The notes under the pieces are model-generated. The model was given only the letters and a program-made list of their open reading frames with translations, searched no databases and had not been told where the DNA came from. The translations under genes and the position numbers were made by a program. From DYFC01 sp041658585 (lineage in GTDB: Bacteria; Nitrospirota; Thermodesulfovibrionia; Thermodesulfovibrionales; SM23-35), in contig JBAZZX010000006.1 of NCBI GenBank assembly GCA_041658585.1, forward strand, positions 29,013-93,012: 64,000 nucleotides of DNA, read 5' to 3'. Numbering within the stretch: position 1 is the stretch's first letter; every line of letters starts with the position of its first letter. Below, one piece after another: positions 49,144 to 58,455 of this stretch.

Positions 49144-49787
49144 AAAAGTTATTCTTTGAAAACCTCGGTCTTAAGATAGCCTCCGTCTTACTGGCAATTG
49201 TCATGTGGATTTTTGTTACCTCGCGCGGTCAATCGGAAATGTCTGTAGACGTTCCTCCGGAGTTTAAGAACATCCCCGAAGGGATTGAGCTGGTAAGCTA
49301 TAATGTCAAGACGGTCAGCCTGAATATAAAAGGACAGGAAAGGTTTATAAAAAACATAAAGCCGTCCGATATCCGTATATCTCTCGATCTCGGCAAGGCA
49401 AAAAAGGGCGAGGGAATATATTATATCGACAGGGAAGACGTCAGGCTCCCGCGTTCGATCACAGTCACTAATATAACTCCGACAAGTATTAAGGCAATAA
49501 TCGAAGAGACGATGTCGAAAACCGTTAAGGTGGTCCCTGTGCTTACCGGCGAGATCGCCAGGGGATATTATGTGAAATCCGTGGAAGCTGCGCCGCAATA
49601 TATAGTAATTGAAGGCGTCCGGTCAGAGGTAATGAAGATCGGCACATTGAAAACGGAACCCTTTGATATTACCGGCTTCAATGAATCTATTGACCAGGAG
49701 CTGAAGCTCGATTTGACCGGTAAAAATATAAGGGCAAAGTTAAATGAAGTGAATGTCAAAATTATCATAGGAGCGAGAGGAAGATGA
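49140..49787 (+). CDS. CdaR-type YbbR-domain protein
   Basis: 215 residues. One N-terminal membrane helix (ASVLLAIVMWIFVTSRG) and two YbbR-like domains (DVPPEFKNIPEGIELVSYNV; TVKVVPVLTGEIARGYYV). CdaR proteins modulate CdaA on the outer face of the membrane. Family members often have three or four YbbR repeats, so this one is short. Overlaps its neighbours by 4 bp on each side. Confidence 0.88.
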   Translation: MKKLFFENLGLKIASVLLAIVMWIFVTSRGQSEMSVDVPPEFKNIPEGIELVSYNVKTVSLNIKGQERFIKNIKPSDIRISLDLGKAKKGEGIYYIDREDVRLPRSITVTNITPTSIKAIIEETMSKTVKVVPVLTGEIARGYYVKSVEAAPQYIVIEGVRSEVMKIGTLKTEPFDITGFNESIDQELKLDLTGKNIRAKLNEVNVKIIIGARGR

Positions 49788-51130
49788 GACTTTTTGGGAC
49801 CGACGGCATCAGAGGCACAGTGAACAAGCATCCCATGACGCCTGAAACTGTTTTGAAGGTAGGTATGGCAGTCGGTCATCTGCTGAAGGTGAAGCACGGC
49901 AGAAATATGATCCTGATCGGAAAAGACACCAGGCTGTCGGGCTACATGATAGAGAGCGCCCTTACGTCCGGAATATGTTCGATGGGCATGAACGTTACCC
50001 TTGTGGGACCCATACCTACCCCCGGGGTTGCCTTTCTGACGAGGACATTAAGATTAGATGCGGGAATAGCCATCTCGGCGTCGCATAATCCCTTTGAAGA
50101 CAACGGCATCAAGATATTTTCTTCCAATGGATTTAAGCTGCCCGACGAACTGGAAAGAAAGATCGAAGAACAGGCGCTCAATGACGGACTAATGAAAAAC
50201 AGACCGGGAGGTTCCGGAATAGGCAAGGCCTACCGGCTCGATGACGCCACCGGACGTTATATCGAATATATCAAATCTACAATCCCTAAAGGCGTGACCC
50301 TTGAAGGTATGAAGATCGTTGTCGACTCTGCTAACGGCGCCGCATATAAGACAACTCCGTGGCTGCTGCGGGAACTCGGCGCGGTTGTCGTGTCCATCAA
50401 TGACAAACCGGACGGTAAGAATATCAATGAAAATGCCGGCGCTTTACATCTTGAAGGGCTCTGTAAGGCCGTCAGACTTCACAAGGCGGATGCGGGGATA
50501 GCGCATGACGGAGATGCGGACAGGACGGTCCTTTGCGATGAAAAGGGCAGGGTGGTTGACGGAGACCGGATTATGGGTATGTGGGCGGCGGAAATGGAGA
50601 GGCACGGCCTGCTGAAAAACAGCACCGTGGTGTCAACCGTTATGAGCAACCTCGGCCTCGAAAAATATCTCGAAAAGAACGGCATTAAACTCCTGCGGAC
50701 AAAAGTCGGAGACCGTTATGTTGTTGAAAAGATGCTTGAAGGAGGATACAACCTCGGAGGCGAACAATCAGGGCATGTCATATTCCTTGATTATAATACT
50801 ACCGGCGACGGCCCGTTGACGGCGCTTCAGGTACTTTACCTGATGAAAAAAAGAAACGCCTCCCTGTCAAAACTCTCATCGGAGATCAAACTCTATCCGC
50901 AGATTTTAACTAATGTAGTGATCGATCACAAGCAGGATATCAAGGCATTCCCGGAGATCGGGGACGCTATTCAAAACGCAGAGAAAAGGCTTGCCGGAAA
51001 GGGAAGGATACTTGTAAGGCCCTCGGGAACCGAGCCGAAGATCCGCGTGATGCTTGAGGGCGAGAATATGAAGCTTATCACGAAACTCGCCAATGATATT
51101 GCAAAAGTCATCAAAGAAAAGATGGGCTGA
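49784..51130 (+). CDS. glmM: Phosphoglucosamine mutase
   Basis: 448 residues, normal for GlmM. FGTDGIRG at the start, the catalytic phosphoserine in ISASHNPFEDNGIK (Ser near residue 100), the metal loop D-G-D-A-D-R, the sugar loop GGEQSGH and the phosphate loop RPSGTEPKIRVM. It converts glucosamine-6-P to glucosamine-1-P for UDP-GlcNAc synthesis. Genetic linkage with cdaA/cdaR matches the known GlmM-CdaA regulatory complex. Confidence 0.96.
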   Translation: MRLFGTDGIRGTVNKHPMTPETVLKVGMAVGHLLKVKHGRNMILIGKDTRLSGYMIESALTSGICSMGMNVTLVGPIPTPGVAFLTRTLRLDAGIAISASHNPFEDNGIKIFSSNGFKLPDELERKIEEQALNDGLMKNRPGGSGIGKAYRLDDATGRYIEYIKSTIPKGVTLEGMKIVVDSANGAAYKTTPWLLRELGAVVVSINDKPDGKNINENAGALHLEGLCKAVRLHKADAGIAHDGDADRTVLCDEKGRVVDGDRIMGMWAAEMERHGLLKNSTVVSTVMSNLGLEKYLEKNGIKLLRTKVGDRYVVEKMLEGGYNLGGEQSGHVIFLDYNTTGDGPLTALQVLYLMKKRNASLSKLSSEIKLYPQILTNVVIDHKQDIKAFPEIGDAIQNAEKRLAGKGRILVRPSGTEPKIRVMLEGENMKLITKLANDIAKVIKEKMG

Positions 51131-51150
51131 TTCCGTTTTATCCGTATAAA

Positions 51151-51287
51151 TAGAGTCTGTGTATTAACTATCAAATACCCTCACCCTTGCCCTCTCCCCT
51201 CAAGGGAGAGGGTAGTAAAATCGCCCCTCCCTTGAGGGGAGGGGTTTGGGGAGGGTGTTGAAATCCCGACTTTATACACAGACGCTA
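51151..51287. repeat. Palindromic repeat with family A core and distinct ends
   Basis: The core at 51176-51258 (TACCCTCACCC to GGGGAGGGTGTT) is family A. The outer ends TAGAGTCTGTGTATTAA (51151) and the complement of TAGCGTCTGTGTATAAA (51287) form a 17-bp inverted repeat unlike the 5150 copy. The same kind of ends flanks the copy inside comEC. Confidence 0.8.
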
Positions 51288-51315
51288 ATTAATCCACAGA
51301 AACTGAGGCATTTCT

Positions 51316-53787
51316 ATGCAGTTCTTTATAGCATTCCTTAGTGGAGCAGTCTTTTTTTACGCATTCCAGTATTTTCCCTTTTCCACTGTTGTAGTTTCTC
51401 TGTCCACATCAGGATACCTTACCATCAGAAAAAGATTTTTCCTTCTGATTGTCCTTATCTCAGGCGCTGCTTATGCATTTATGAGATACGACCCCCCGCA
51501 GGACATGCCGTATATAAAAGATACCGTAATGTTAAAAGGCGAATTTACATCCTGTCCGGCAAAGACTGAAGGCGGATCTCTGAAACAAAGATTTTTTGTG
51601 CGGAGTATTGAAGGCGTATTTTCCGAAGGGCATTATAATGTAACACCTTTGCATGTCCTTGAAGGCAAGGAAATAGTCCTCTTGTCTGACGATGAATTTG
51701 ATATGGGCAGGGGATATGAACTTGACATAACATTGCTCAAAAGTGGGAAGAGACTGAATCCGGGAGAGTTTGCAATTGACGACGTCTATGCAAAGCTTAA
51801 AGAGGTCAGGCAAACCGGAGATAGAAAAAAGACGCTTCATGTGATAATTGAGGAATCCAGATACAGGATCAACAGGTACATTCAGGAGCATTTTCAAAAG
51901 GAGTCGGCAGCGTTTCTTGCTTCCGTTACGATTGGACAGGGGATGACGTCAAACGATAAATTAATGGACGCCTTCAACATAACGGGGCTTACCCATATAC
52001 TCAGCATATCAGGCACACACTTCGGTCTTTTGTCGGTCCTTTTATTCGGCATGTTCAGATTGATAATTAAAGTGCTGCCCTATGGGATCCTTCAGCGGAT
52101 GACGATTTATCTGAACCCTTCACAGGCTGCCGCTATATTATGCCTTCCCTTTATGGTTATATACCTTGCTCTGTCCGGAGCGAGCATCCCTGCCGTGCGT
52201 TCTTTTCTTATGATCGGACTTTTTCTCGCGGGACTTCTTATCGGGCGAAAGGGTTTTTGGCTCAATTCGCTGCTCTTTGCCGCTTTTGTGATAGCTGTAT
52301 GGGAACCGGAAGCGATCTTTTCTTTGTCTTTTCAACTCTCGTTTCTTGCGGTATTCTGCATTGGTCTAACTATCGATAAAGAGAAAGAAGAGGACAATAA
52401 AAGCAAAAAATTATTGAGGTCCGTAAGAAACGCCCTTTTAATGACGCTTGCAGCAGCGGCAGGCACTGCGCCTTTGGTGGCGTATCATTTCCATTATGTA
52501 TCTCTCATCTCTCCAATATCCAACCTTTTAGTAGCGCCCTTAATCGGGTTCATCCTCATACCGCTTTCGGTCATTGCGGCCTTTTCCTATCTTCTGACCG
52601 GTTATTTTATTTTTACACCCCTCATAGCAGTCATCAGCGAAGCGAGCATCTATCTGGTAAAAATGCTTGCCCTCATTCCCTTTGCCGATATGAAGATACC
52701 GTCTTTCCCGGCGATAATCCTCCTGCTTTTCTATGCAGGCTTTATTTTATATTTATTGTATGTGCATAAGTTCGATATTTTAACACCCTCCCCAACCCCT
52801 CCCCTCAAGGGAGGGGCGAATTTACTACCCTCTCCCTTGAGGGGAAAGGGTAAGGGTGAGGGTGTTAAACAGTTTATACACAGAATCCATTTATTGTTCC
52901 CGAAGAAAAGGTTTCTACTTATGATTCCTTTCATACCGTTGGTGATTTATATGTTCAGCGTCTTGTCTGAAAAAGATAAACTTACCGTCACATATCTCGA
53001 TGTCGGCCAGGGAGACGCATCGGTTATCGAACTTCCCGACGGCAGGACAATGTTGATGGATACCGGTAAAACAGGGAGGGAACCCGCTTCCTTTCTGAAA
53101 TACAGAGGCAGGCAACGCATCGATATTCTTGTCGTTTCACACGCTCATCCGGACCACACCGGAGGACTTGAGTATCTTGCGGACCGATTTCATGTCAGGG
53201 AAATCTGGGACAACGGAAGGCTGATTCTGCCGGACGGACTGTCTCACATTACACATCGTTCATTGAACAGGGGAGATGTAATAGAAGAATCAGGATACAG
53301 GATATCGGTCCTCCATCCTTATCCTGAATTCTATTCATCAGGCGGCAGGGAATATGATGCGGCTAATAACGATTCTCTGGTTTTCAGGATTGAAAGCGGC
53401 GGCAGGTCGTTTCTCTTCACGGGCGATGTAGAAAAAGAGGCCGAGGAGGACATTCTGCATCTCGGAAAATGGCTGAAAAGCGACGTGCTGAAAACGCCCC
53501 ATCACGGCGGAAAGACCTCTGCGGATGAGGCATTTTTCAGAGCGGTTTCTCCCGATGTTGCCGTTATCAGCGTCGGCAGGGACAACTCCTTCGGCCACCC
53601 GCATCAGGAAACGCTGGACGCTCTGGAGGGAGCGTCAATCTACAGAACCGACATCGACGGGGCGATAAAAATCGAAGCGGCGGAGAAAGGCCTTGAGATA
53701 AAGACATATAGGGATTTCACGATAGAAAGGGCAAGGTCATTTTCTGATGAGATAAAGAATTTCAGAAAACTGTGCCAGACATGGTAA
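51316..53787 (+). CDS. comEC: ComEC/Rec2 DNA-uptake channel with an in-frame repeat insert
   Basis: 823 residues. N-terminal helices and an OB-like region (about 1-170), the Competence membrane domain (about 185-470: ITGLTHILSISGTHFGLLSV, the ALSGASIPAVRSFLMIG segment), and a C-terminal metallo-beta-lactamase domain (about 555-800: TYLDVGQGDASVIELPDG, S-H-A-H-P-D-H-T-G-G, TPHHGGKTSADE, FGHPHQE). It transports single-stranded DNA during transformation and may degrade one strand. Residues about 480-523, between the two domains, are encoded by a family A repeat (TPSPTPPLKGGANLLPSPLR) read in frame. Confidence 0.9.
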   Translation: MQFFIAFLSGAVFFYAFQYFPFSTVVVSLSTSGYLTIRKRFFLLIVLISGAAYAFMRYDPPQDMPYIKDTVMLKGEFTSCPAKTEGGSLKQRFFVRSIEGVFSEGHYNVTPLHVLEGKEIVLLSDDEFDMGRGYELDITLLKSGKRLNPGEFAIDDVYAKLKEVRQTGDRKKTLHVIIEESRYRINRYIQEHFQKESAAFLASVTIGQGMTSNDKLMDAFNITGLTHILSISGTHFGLLSVLLFGMFRLIIKVLPYGILQRMTIYLNPSQAAAILCLPFMVIYLALSGASIPAVRSFLMIGLFLAGLLIGRKGFWLNSLLFAAFVIAVWEPEAIFSLSFQLSFLAVFCIGLTIDKEKEEDNKSKKLLRSVRNALLMTLAAAAGTAPLVAYHFHYVSLISPISNLLVAPLIGFILIPLSVIAAFSYLLTGYFIFTPLIAVISEASIYLVKMLALIPFADMKIPSFPAIILLLFYAGFILYLLYVHKFDILTPSPTPPLKGGANLLPSPLRGKGKGEGVKQFIHRIHLLFPKKRFLLMIPFIPLVIYMFSVLSEKDKLTVTYLDVGQGDASVIELPDGRTMLMDTGKTGREPASFLKYRGRQRIDILVVSHAHPDHTGGLEYLADRFHVREIWDNGRLILPDGLSHITHRSLNRGDVIEESGYRISVLHPYPEFYSSGGREYDAANNDSLVFRIESGGRSFLFTGDVEKEAEEDILHLGKWLKSDVLKTPHHGGKTSADEAFFRAVSPDVAVISVGRDNSFGHPHQETLDALEGASIYRTDIDGAIKIEAAEKGLEIKTYRDFTIERARSFSDEIKNFRKLCQTW
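52756..52886. repeat. Family A repeat inside comEC
   Basis: The core (52783-52865) is ACACCCTCCCCAACCCCTCC to AGGGTGAGGGTGTT; the right flank TTTATACACAGAATCC resembles the ends of the 51151 element. The frame is kept through the whole repeat. Confidence 0.8.
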
Positions 53788-53860
53788 GACGAGTTAAATT
53801 GCTATTCAGTTGTATAAAATGAAAGGTAGATATGATAAAAAACATTTTCAAGGAGAATAA

Positions 53861-54277
53861 ATGAAAGAACTTATTCCCGTCGAAATAATCGAGAAAAAAA
53901 TCTATCTGATTCGAGGCCACAAGGTCATGCTTGATAGGGACTTGGCTGAACTGTACGGGGTAGAAACTCGTGTGTTAAATCAGGCTGTGCGCAGGAATCT
54001 GGATCGGTTTCCGGAAGATTTCATGTTTGCTCTGACCCGCGAAGAGATCATGAACTCATCACAAATTGTGATAAGTTCCCGCATAAAGCATGCCCCTAAT
54101 GTATTTGTTTTCGCGGAACAGGGAGTGGCTATGCTTTCGGGTGTGCTGAACAGCGAGAGAGCAATTCAGGTGAACATAGCTATAATGAGAACTTTTGTGA
54201 AGCTGCGGGAAATGCTGTCCTCAAACAAGGAACTTGCTCACAAGTTGACGCTACTTGACGGCCTATGTTGCTCTTAA
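53861..54277 (+). CDS. ORF6N-domain protein, probably truncated
   Basis: 138 residues; AAGGAG precedes the ATG. The ORF6N DNA-binding domain is clear: EKKIYLIRGHKVMLDRDLAE, VETRVLNQAVRRNLDRFPED, FVFAEQGVAMLSGVLNSERA. The sequence ends abruptly after HKLTLLDGLCCS, where relatives continue in a coiled coil, so the 3' end is probably lost at a junction. Often phage-derived or accessory; the target is unknown. Confidence 0.8.
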   Translation: MKELIPVEIIEKKIYLIRGHKVMLDRDLAELYGVETRVLNQAVRRNLDRFPEDFMFALTREEIMNSSQIVISSRIKHAPNVFVFAEQGVAMLSGVLNSERAIQVNIAIMRTFVKLREMLSSNKELAHKLTLLDGLCCS

Positions 54278-54398
54278 TTCACAAAATTATAAGCTGTTCG
54301 CTAACATTGCCAGGGATCAACTATACTATGCGGCATGGAAGAGCATTCGATCAACACGACAGATACCGAACATCCGAGATGTTAAGAATCTCGGGTGA
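54249..54398 (+). pseudogene. Unrecognised reading-frame remnant between ORF6N and methylase genes
   Basis: A 49-codon open stretch (TAYVALNSQNYKLFANIARD ... NIRDVKNLG) overlaps the end of the ORF6N gene in another frame and ends at TGA 54396-54398. Composition looks protein-like. It may be the remnant of a gene cut when the restriction-modification island was joined here. Function unknown. Confidence 0.3.
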
Positions 54399-54451
54399 GG
54401 TGATAAACAATATCCCCAAAGTGCGTATGATATCTATTACGGGAGACACAA

Positions 54452-57400
54452 ATGAGTGAAAGCCTGACTAAAGAATTTGAATCCGGGCTGAGAGATTTTG
54501 ATATGCTCGAATCCCCGGGATTGATTTTGGTTGATGCTGAGCCCGCAGATTCTTACCAGCGCATAGCACTTGAAAATGCCAAAAAATATAAGGCGGATGC
54601 TGTATATTTCAGGCTCTTCGAGAATGGCCGACCACCACTGCCACAGATTTACATTTATGATTTCACTAAAGTGGAAAAAGATGACGACGAGGTCGCAGAG
54701 TTGCACAAAAGACTATGGAACTCGGGCCAGGTGCCTCTATTTTTTGTTTTCGATAAAACCGAGGTTAAAATCTTCAATAGTCTCAAACAGCCCCAGATAA
54801 AGGCTGGAAGAATAGTCTATTCGCCATTGGACACAATAAAATTAGCAGGTCAGATTCAAGAACAATTAAAAAAAGATTTCTCGTCAAGGAATTTCGATAA
54901 TGGTGCTTTTTGGGAAATATCAAAGTATAAGGATAAGTTTAAGTTAAATGAGAGTGCATATGAAAAACTGTTAGCTCGCCTGAAACAGAACAAACGAGAA
55001 CTGATAGCTCAAAAAGTCCTCCCCGAAGAAGAGCTCATCCATAAATTGCTTGTGCTTGCGATACTCATCAAATATTTGGAAGAACGTGAGGATGAAAAGG
55101 GAAATAAAGTTTTCCCGCAAAATTTTTTTAGTCAATTCGCAAAGGGCGCAAGAACTTTTGCAGATATTTGGAAAGTAAAAGGCGCGTGCTTAAGGCTGTT
55201 CGATTATCTGGCTGGACATTTTAACGGAGAGATTTTCAGAGTATATGATGACGAGGAAAGGCAGACATTACTTGCTGCTGATTTAAGTTCTTTCGCCGTC
55301 TTTATAGAAGGAAAAACCGAAGACTCCGGCCAAATTGCACTCTGGGAGCTATATTCCTTTAACGACTTGCCTATAGAACTAATCAGCAATATTTATGAGG
55401 AATTCTTGGGATCCGAAAAAGGAGTGGTATACACTCCTCCCTATCTTGTGAATTTTGTGCTGGACGAAGCAATGCCCATGAATGAACCCAAAAATAACTA
55501 TAAAGTCTTAGATCCTGCATGTGGGTCAGGGGTATTCTTGGTTGCCGCGTACCGCAGAATAATTCACTGGTGGAGAATTCAAAACGAATGGAAAAGACCT
55601 TCACTCAGAATATTGAAAAAGCTGTTAAGGGAGAGTATATACGGCGTTGATAAAAGTGGTGAGGCGGTACGGTTAGCAATATTTAGCTTGAGTTTGGCTT
55701 TATGCGATGAACTTTCTCCCAAGGTTATTTGGGAAGAACTCAAATTTGATGATTTGCAAAAAGAAGGCAATCTTTTTGATAAAGACTTTTTCGAATTGCT
55801 CCATCAAAAAGAACTGAAAGCCGAATTTGATTTGGTAATTGGCAACCCCCCGTTTATTGAGAGCTTCAATACACCTTATGCTGAGCAGATTGAAATGGAA
55901 AGACGGAAAGTGAGAGCGGCAGTTCCTGGCAATCAACTCGCTCTCTTATTTCTTGATCAGGCTATTACAATGTGTAAGAAAGGCGGTTTGCTCTCTTTGA
56001 TATTGCCCGCTGGCCCTTTTCTTTATAACAAGAATTCATTCGAGTTTAGGTCACACTTTTTAAAAGAATACCACGTGAAGCAGGTTCTTGACTTCACTGC
56101 CCTAAGCAGTGTGCTTTTCGGGAAAGCGAATGTCGCCGTTGCCGTAGTATTTGCTAAGAAAGAACTCCCTAAGAGCAAACATTTGTCGCATATCACAGTG
56201 CGCCGAACAAAACCTGCAAAAGAAAAAATGTATTTTGAACTAGATCACTACGACTTTCACCAAATCCCCTATAGAGCTGCATTGTACGAAAAAATTGTTT
56301 GGAAAGAGAATTTATTAGGCGGCGGGAGATTGCACCAGCTTATATCAAGATTCGCCCCTGCAAGGAGTCTGGGAGAGTATTTGAGAGACAGGGAGAAAGA
56401 GGCTAACTGGGTGATCCGCGAAGGATTCACCATTGGTGACGAAGATAGAATCAATAAACTGAAACAATATGAAAGACAAAAAGATAGCTTGTCACGAGAA
56501 GAAGAAAACGAGTTTAAAGCTTTGAAGGCTAAATACAAAAAAGCGGATTACTTGACTGGGAAAAAAACGCTGCCTTCTGAAGCTTTTACGGAAAAAGGGA
56601 TAGATGAAAAACAAATTCATATCCAGGAAGAACAGTATTTCCAGTGGCCACGAGAAAAAAAAATATATGAACCTCATCATCTCCTAATCAAAGAAGGTGT
56701 GAGTGCGGGGTCTATTCCCGTAGCTTATAGAAGCGATTATCTTTCTTTTAAGCATGACGTCATTGGAATTCACGCACCAGCAAATCAACGTGAGGAACTA
56801 GGAGAGATTGAAAGGAGAATTAAGAACAATAAATTTTATCTTTTTTGTGCTGCTGCCCTTAGCGGGCGTTATATGATAAGCAGGGCAACTTCTATTTTAA
56901 AAGACGACATTTTAAATCTGCCTTATCCCGAGGACGAGACAGAGCTTGACCTTTCGGCTACAGAGCAAATTTTGGTTGATGATGTGATTGATTATTTATT
57001 GGAATTCAGGCGAAAGGGCGAAAACTCTCTTGCTGCTGCGCCAGTTATGTCTGAGCAATTAAGACAGTTCGGGGCAACATATTGCAAAGTTCTCAATTCA
57101 GTTTATAAAAAGTTTGTGCCTTTCACACCGGCAAAGTCTTCTTCATATGTTTGTTTTCCATTTTATTACGGTGAAAAGCCAGACATAGACGTTAACGACA
57201 TCGTCACGCTTGAGAAGTCTCTTAATAAACTTATAAAGAGACAACATCACCCGTCTTTAAGGATCACAAGAGTCCTCCGAATTTATGACCATAATATTGT
57301 TTATCTAATTAAACCTGTTCAAACTCGTTACTGGCTTCGGTCAGTAGCTATCAGGGATGCCGATGAGACTTTCGACGATCTGGTTAAGCAAGGATATTAA
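54452..57400 (+). CDS. N6-adenine DNA methyltransferase (Eco57I/type IIG-like)
   Basis: 982 residues; GGGAG precedes the ATG. The SAM-binding motif I is L-D-P-A-C-G-S-G-V-F near residue 353 and the catalytic motif IV is N-P-P-F near 465, as in N6-adenine gamma-class methylases. The roughly 350-residue N-terminal region (ADAVYFRLFENGRPPLPQIY) has no nuclease motif I can confirm. The C-terminal third should recognise the target. It is followed after 2 bp by a small nuclease-like gene, so this is a two-gene restriction-modification system. Base composition is more AT-rich than the flanking core genes, suggesting transfer. Confidence 0.85.
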   Translation: MSESLTKEFESGLRDFDMLESPGLILVDAEPADSYQRIALENAKKYKADAVYFRLFENGRPPLPQIYIYDFTKVEKDDDEVAELHKRLWNSGQVPLFFVFDKTEVKIFNSLKQPQIKAGRIVYSPLDTIKLAGQIQEQLKKDFSSRNFDNGAFWEISKYKDKFKLNESAYEKLLARLKQNKRELIAQKVLPEEELIHKLLVLAILIKYLEEREDEKGNKVFPQNFFSQFAKGARTFADIWKVKGACLRLFDYLAGHFNGEIFRVYDDEERQTLLAADLSSFAVFIEGKTEDSGQIALWELYSFNDLPIELISNIYEEFLGSEKGVVYTPPYLVNFVLDEAMPMNEPKNNYKVLDPACGSGVFLVAAYRRIIHWWRIQNEWKRPSLRILKKLLRESIYGVDKSGEAVRLAIFSLSLALCDELSPKVIWEELKFDDLQKEGNLFDKDFFELLHQKELKAEFDLVIGNPPFIESFNTPYAEQIEMERRKVRAAVPGNQLALLFLDQAITMCKKGGLLSLILPAGPFLYNKNSFEFRSHFLKEYHVKQVLDFTALSSVLFGKANVAVAVVFAKKELPKSKHLSHITVRRTKPAKEKMYFELDHYDFHQIPYRAALYEKIVWKENLLGGGRLHQLISRFAPARSLGEYLRDREKEANWVIREGFTIGDEDRINKLKQYERQKDSLSREEENEFKALKAKYKKADYLTGKKTLPSEAFTEKGIDEKQIHIQEEQYFQWPREKKIYEPHHLLIKEGVSAGSIPVAYRSDYLSFKHDVIGIHAPANQREELGEIERRIKNNKFYLFCAAALSGRYMISRATSILKDDILNLPYPEDETELDLSATEQILVDDVIDYLLEFRRKGENSLAAAPVMSEQLRQFGATYCKVLNSVYKKFVPFTPAKSSSYVCFPFYYGEKPDIDVNDIVTLEKSLNKLIKRQHHPSLRITRVLRIYDHNIVYLIKPVQTRYWLRSVAIRDADETFDDLVKQGY

Positions 57401-57402
57401 GA

Positions 57403-58128
57403 GTGCTGGCGGACATTAAGAAACTAAGGAGCACGGGCCAATTAGCCGGGCCTCAACCAGATACGGCTGTACTAACAATCATAAATTTTGTAGATAAACA
57501 CTTAATCGAATTCTCGCAACGGTACGCCAGTTCGGAAATAAAAAACGAGAAGGGCCTAACACAGAAGCTTTGTAATATTCTCAATAAGTATGCACGTCGC
57601 GATGGTTATTCTTTCTATTTTGATAAAGAGTATATGGAAGAGCCCGAAACGGGCACAAGCCCTCAGGTTGATATAGGTGTCATTACCAGCGAAGAGGAAG
57701 GCGTTGCAATCGGTTCCAGGGTATATGGCAGTGACGAATCCCTCTTTTCTCTGGAAGCAAAAAGGCTGGGAATTAAAGAACATTCAAGAGAAAAAGAGTA
57801 TCTCGTTGGAAGAATGGAAAAAGGAACGTACAAAGACTGTGGAGGCGTTGAGCGTTTCAAAAAAGGGATTCATGGTAAGACTCTTAAATATGGCGGACTC
57901 CTGGGTTACGTTCAAGAACACGACTTCGAGTATTGGCATGGAGTTATCAATTCCTAGATTGATGACCTTGTCGCAACGAAGATACAAAGTTCAATTAGCT
58001 GGACCAATGATGATAAACTGACCCAAGAACATGCCAACAAGATGACTGCACGGTATCGATCTATTAATGTGAGACAGAAGGACAATATCAATCTTTTTCA
58101 TTTGTGGGTAAATCTGGTAAAGAACTGA
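57403..58128 (+). pseudogene. Nuclease-like gene interrupted by an in-frame TAG
   Basis: GTG start 2 nt after the methylase. The first 184 codons end at TAG 57955-57957, but the same frame continues uninterrupted to TGA 58126-58128 with a protein-like sequence (IDDLVATKIQSSISWTNDDK ... INLFHLWVNLVKN), giving 240 residues in all. Q-V-D-I-G-V...F-S-L-E-A-K-R-L looks like a PD-(D/E)xK site (Asp, then E-x-K), so this should be the restriction endonuclease partner. The amber codon probably inactivates it, leaving a solitary methylase; the N-terminal part holds the putative active site and might still be made. Confidence 0.65.
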
Positions 58129-58455
58129 ATCTTAGAGGGAGAATAAGAGCTAAACAAATTAGTAGCACCTATCGTGCAGAGATGGTACATTGCAAAGAAA
58201 ACGGACCCGAAGAAGCCGATGATAAGTCTTTCGTGATGATAAGTCTTTCGGGGTCAGACTTGATTATTGACTTTTGAACGTCGCAGGAGCGCATGCTGAA
58301 GGTTTGCCTATCCTCAGGCTGGTCTGCGAAAATAAGGACAGAGCCAATTTATTTAGAGCGAATCACAGAAAAGGTAAAGTATGAAATGTCAGGGGAATAA
58401 GAGGGGAAAAGGTATTGGACGCTCGTAATATGATGAATTATAAAGAAATGATAGC
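58129..58455. other. Intergenic accessory sequence with a short tandem repeat
   Basis: No gene seen. GATGATAAGTCTTTCG occurs twice, at 58218-58233 and 58235-58250, followed by GGGGTCAGACTTGATTATTG, a phrase similar to the GGGCAGACCCC unit at 294-359. It probably marks a junction between accessory modules. Confidence 0.5.

Noticed and set aside
57955..57957. TAG as a pyrrolysine codon
   Set aside because: No methylamine methyltransferase or pyl gene is visible, and a decayed restriction nuclease is the simpler explanation. Kept only as a minor option.
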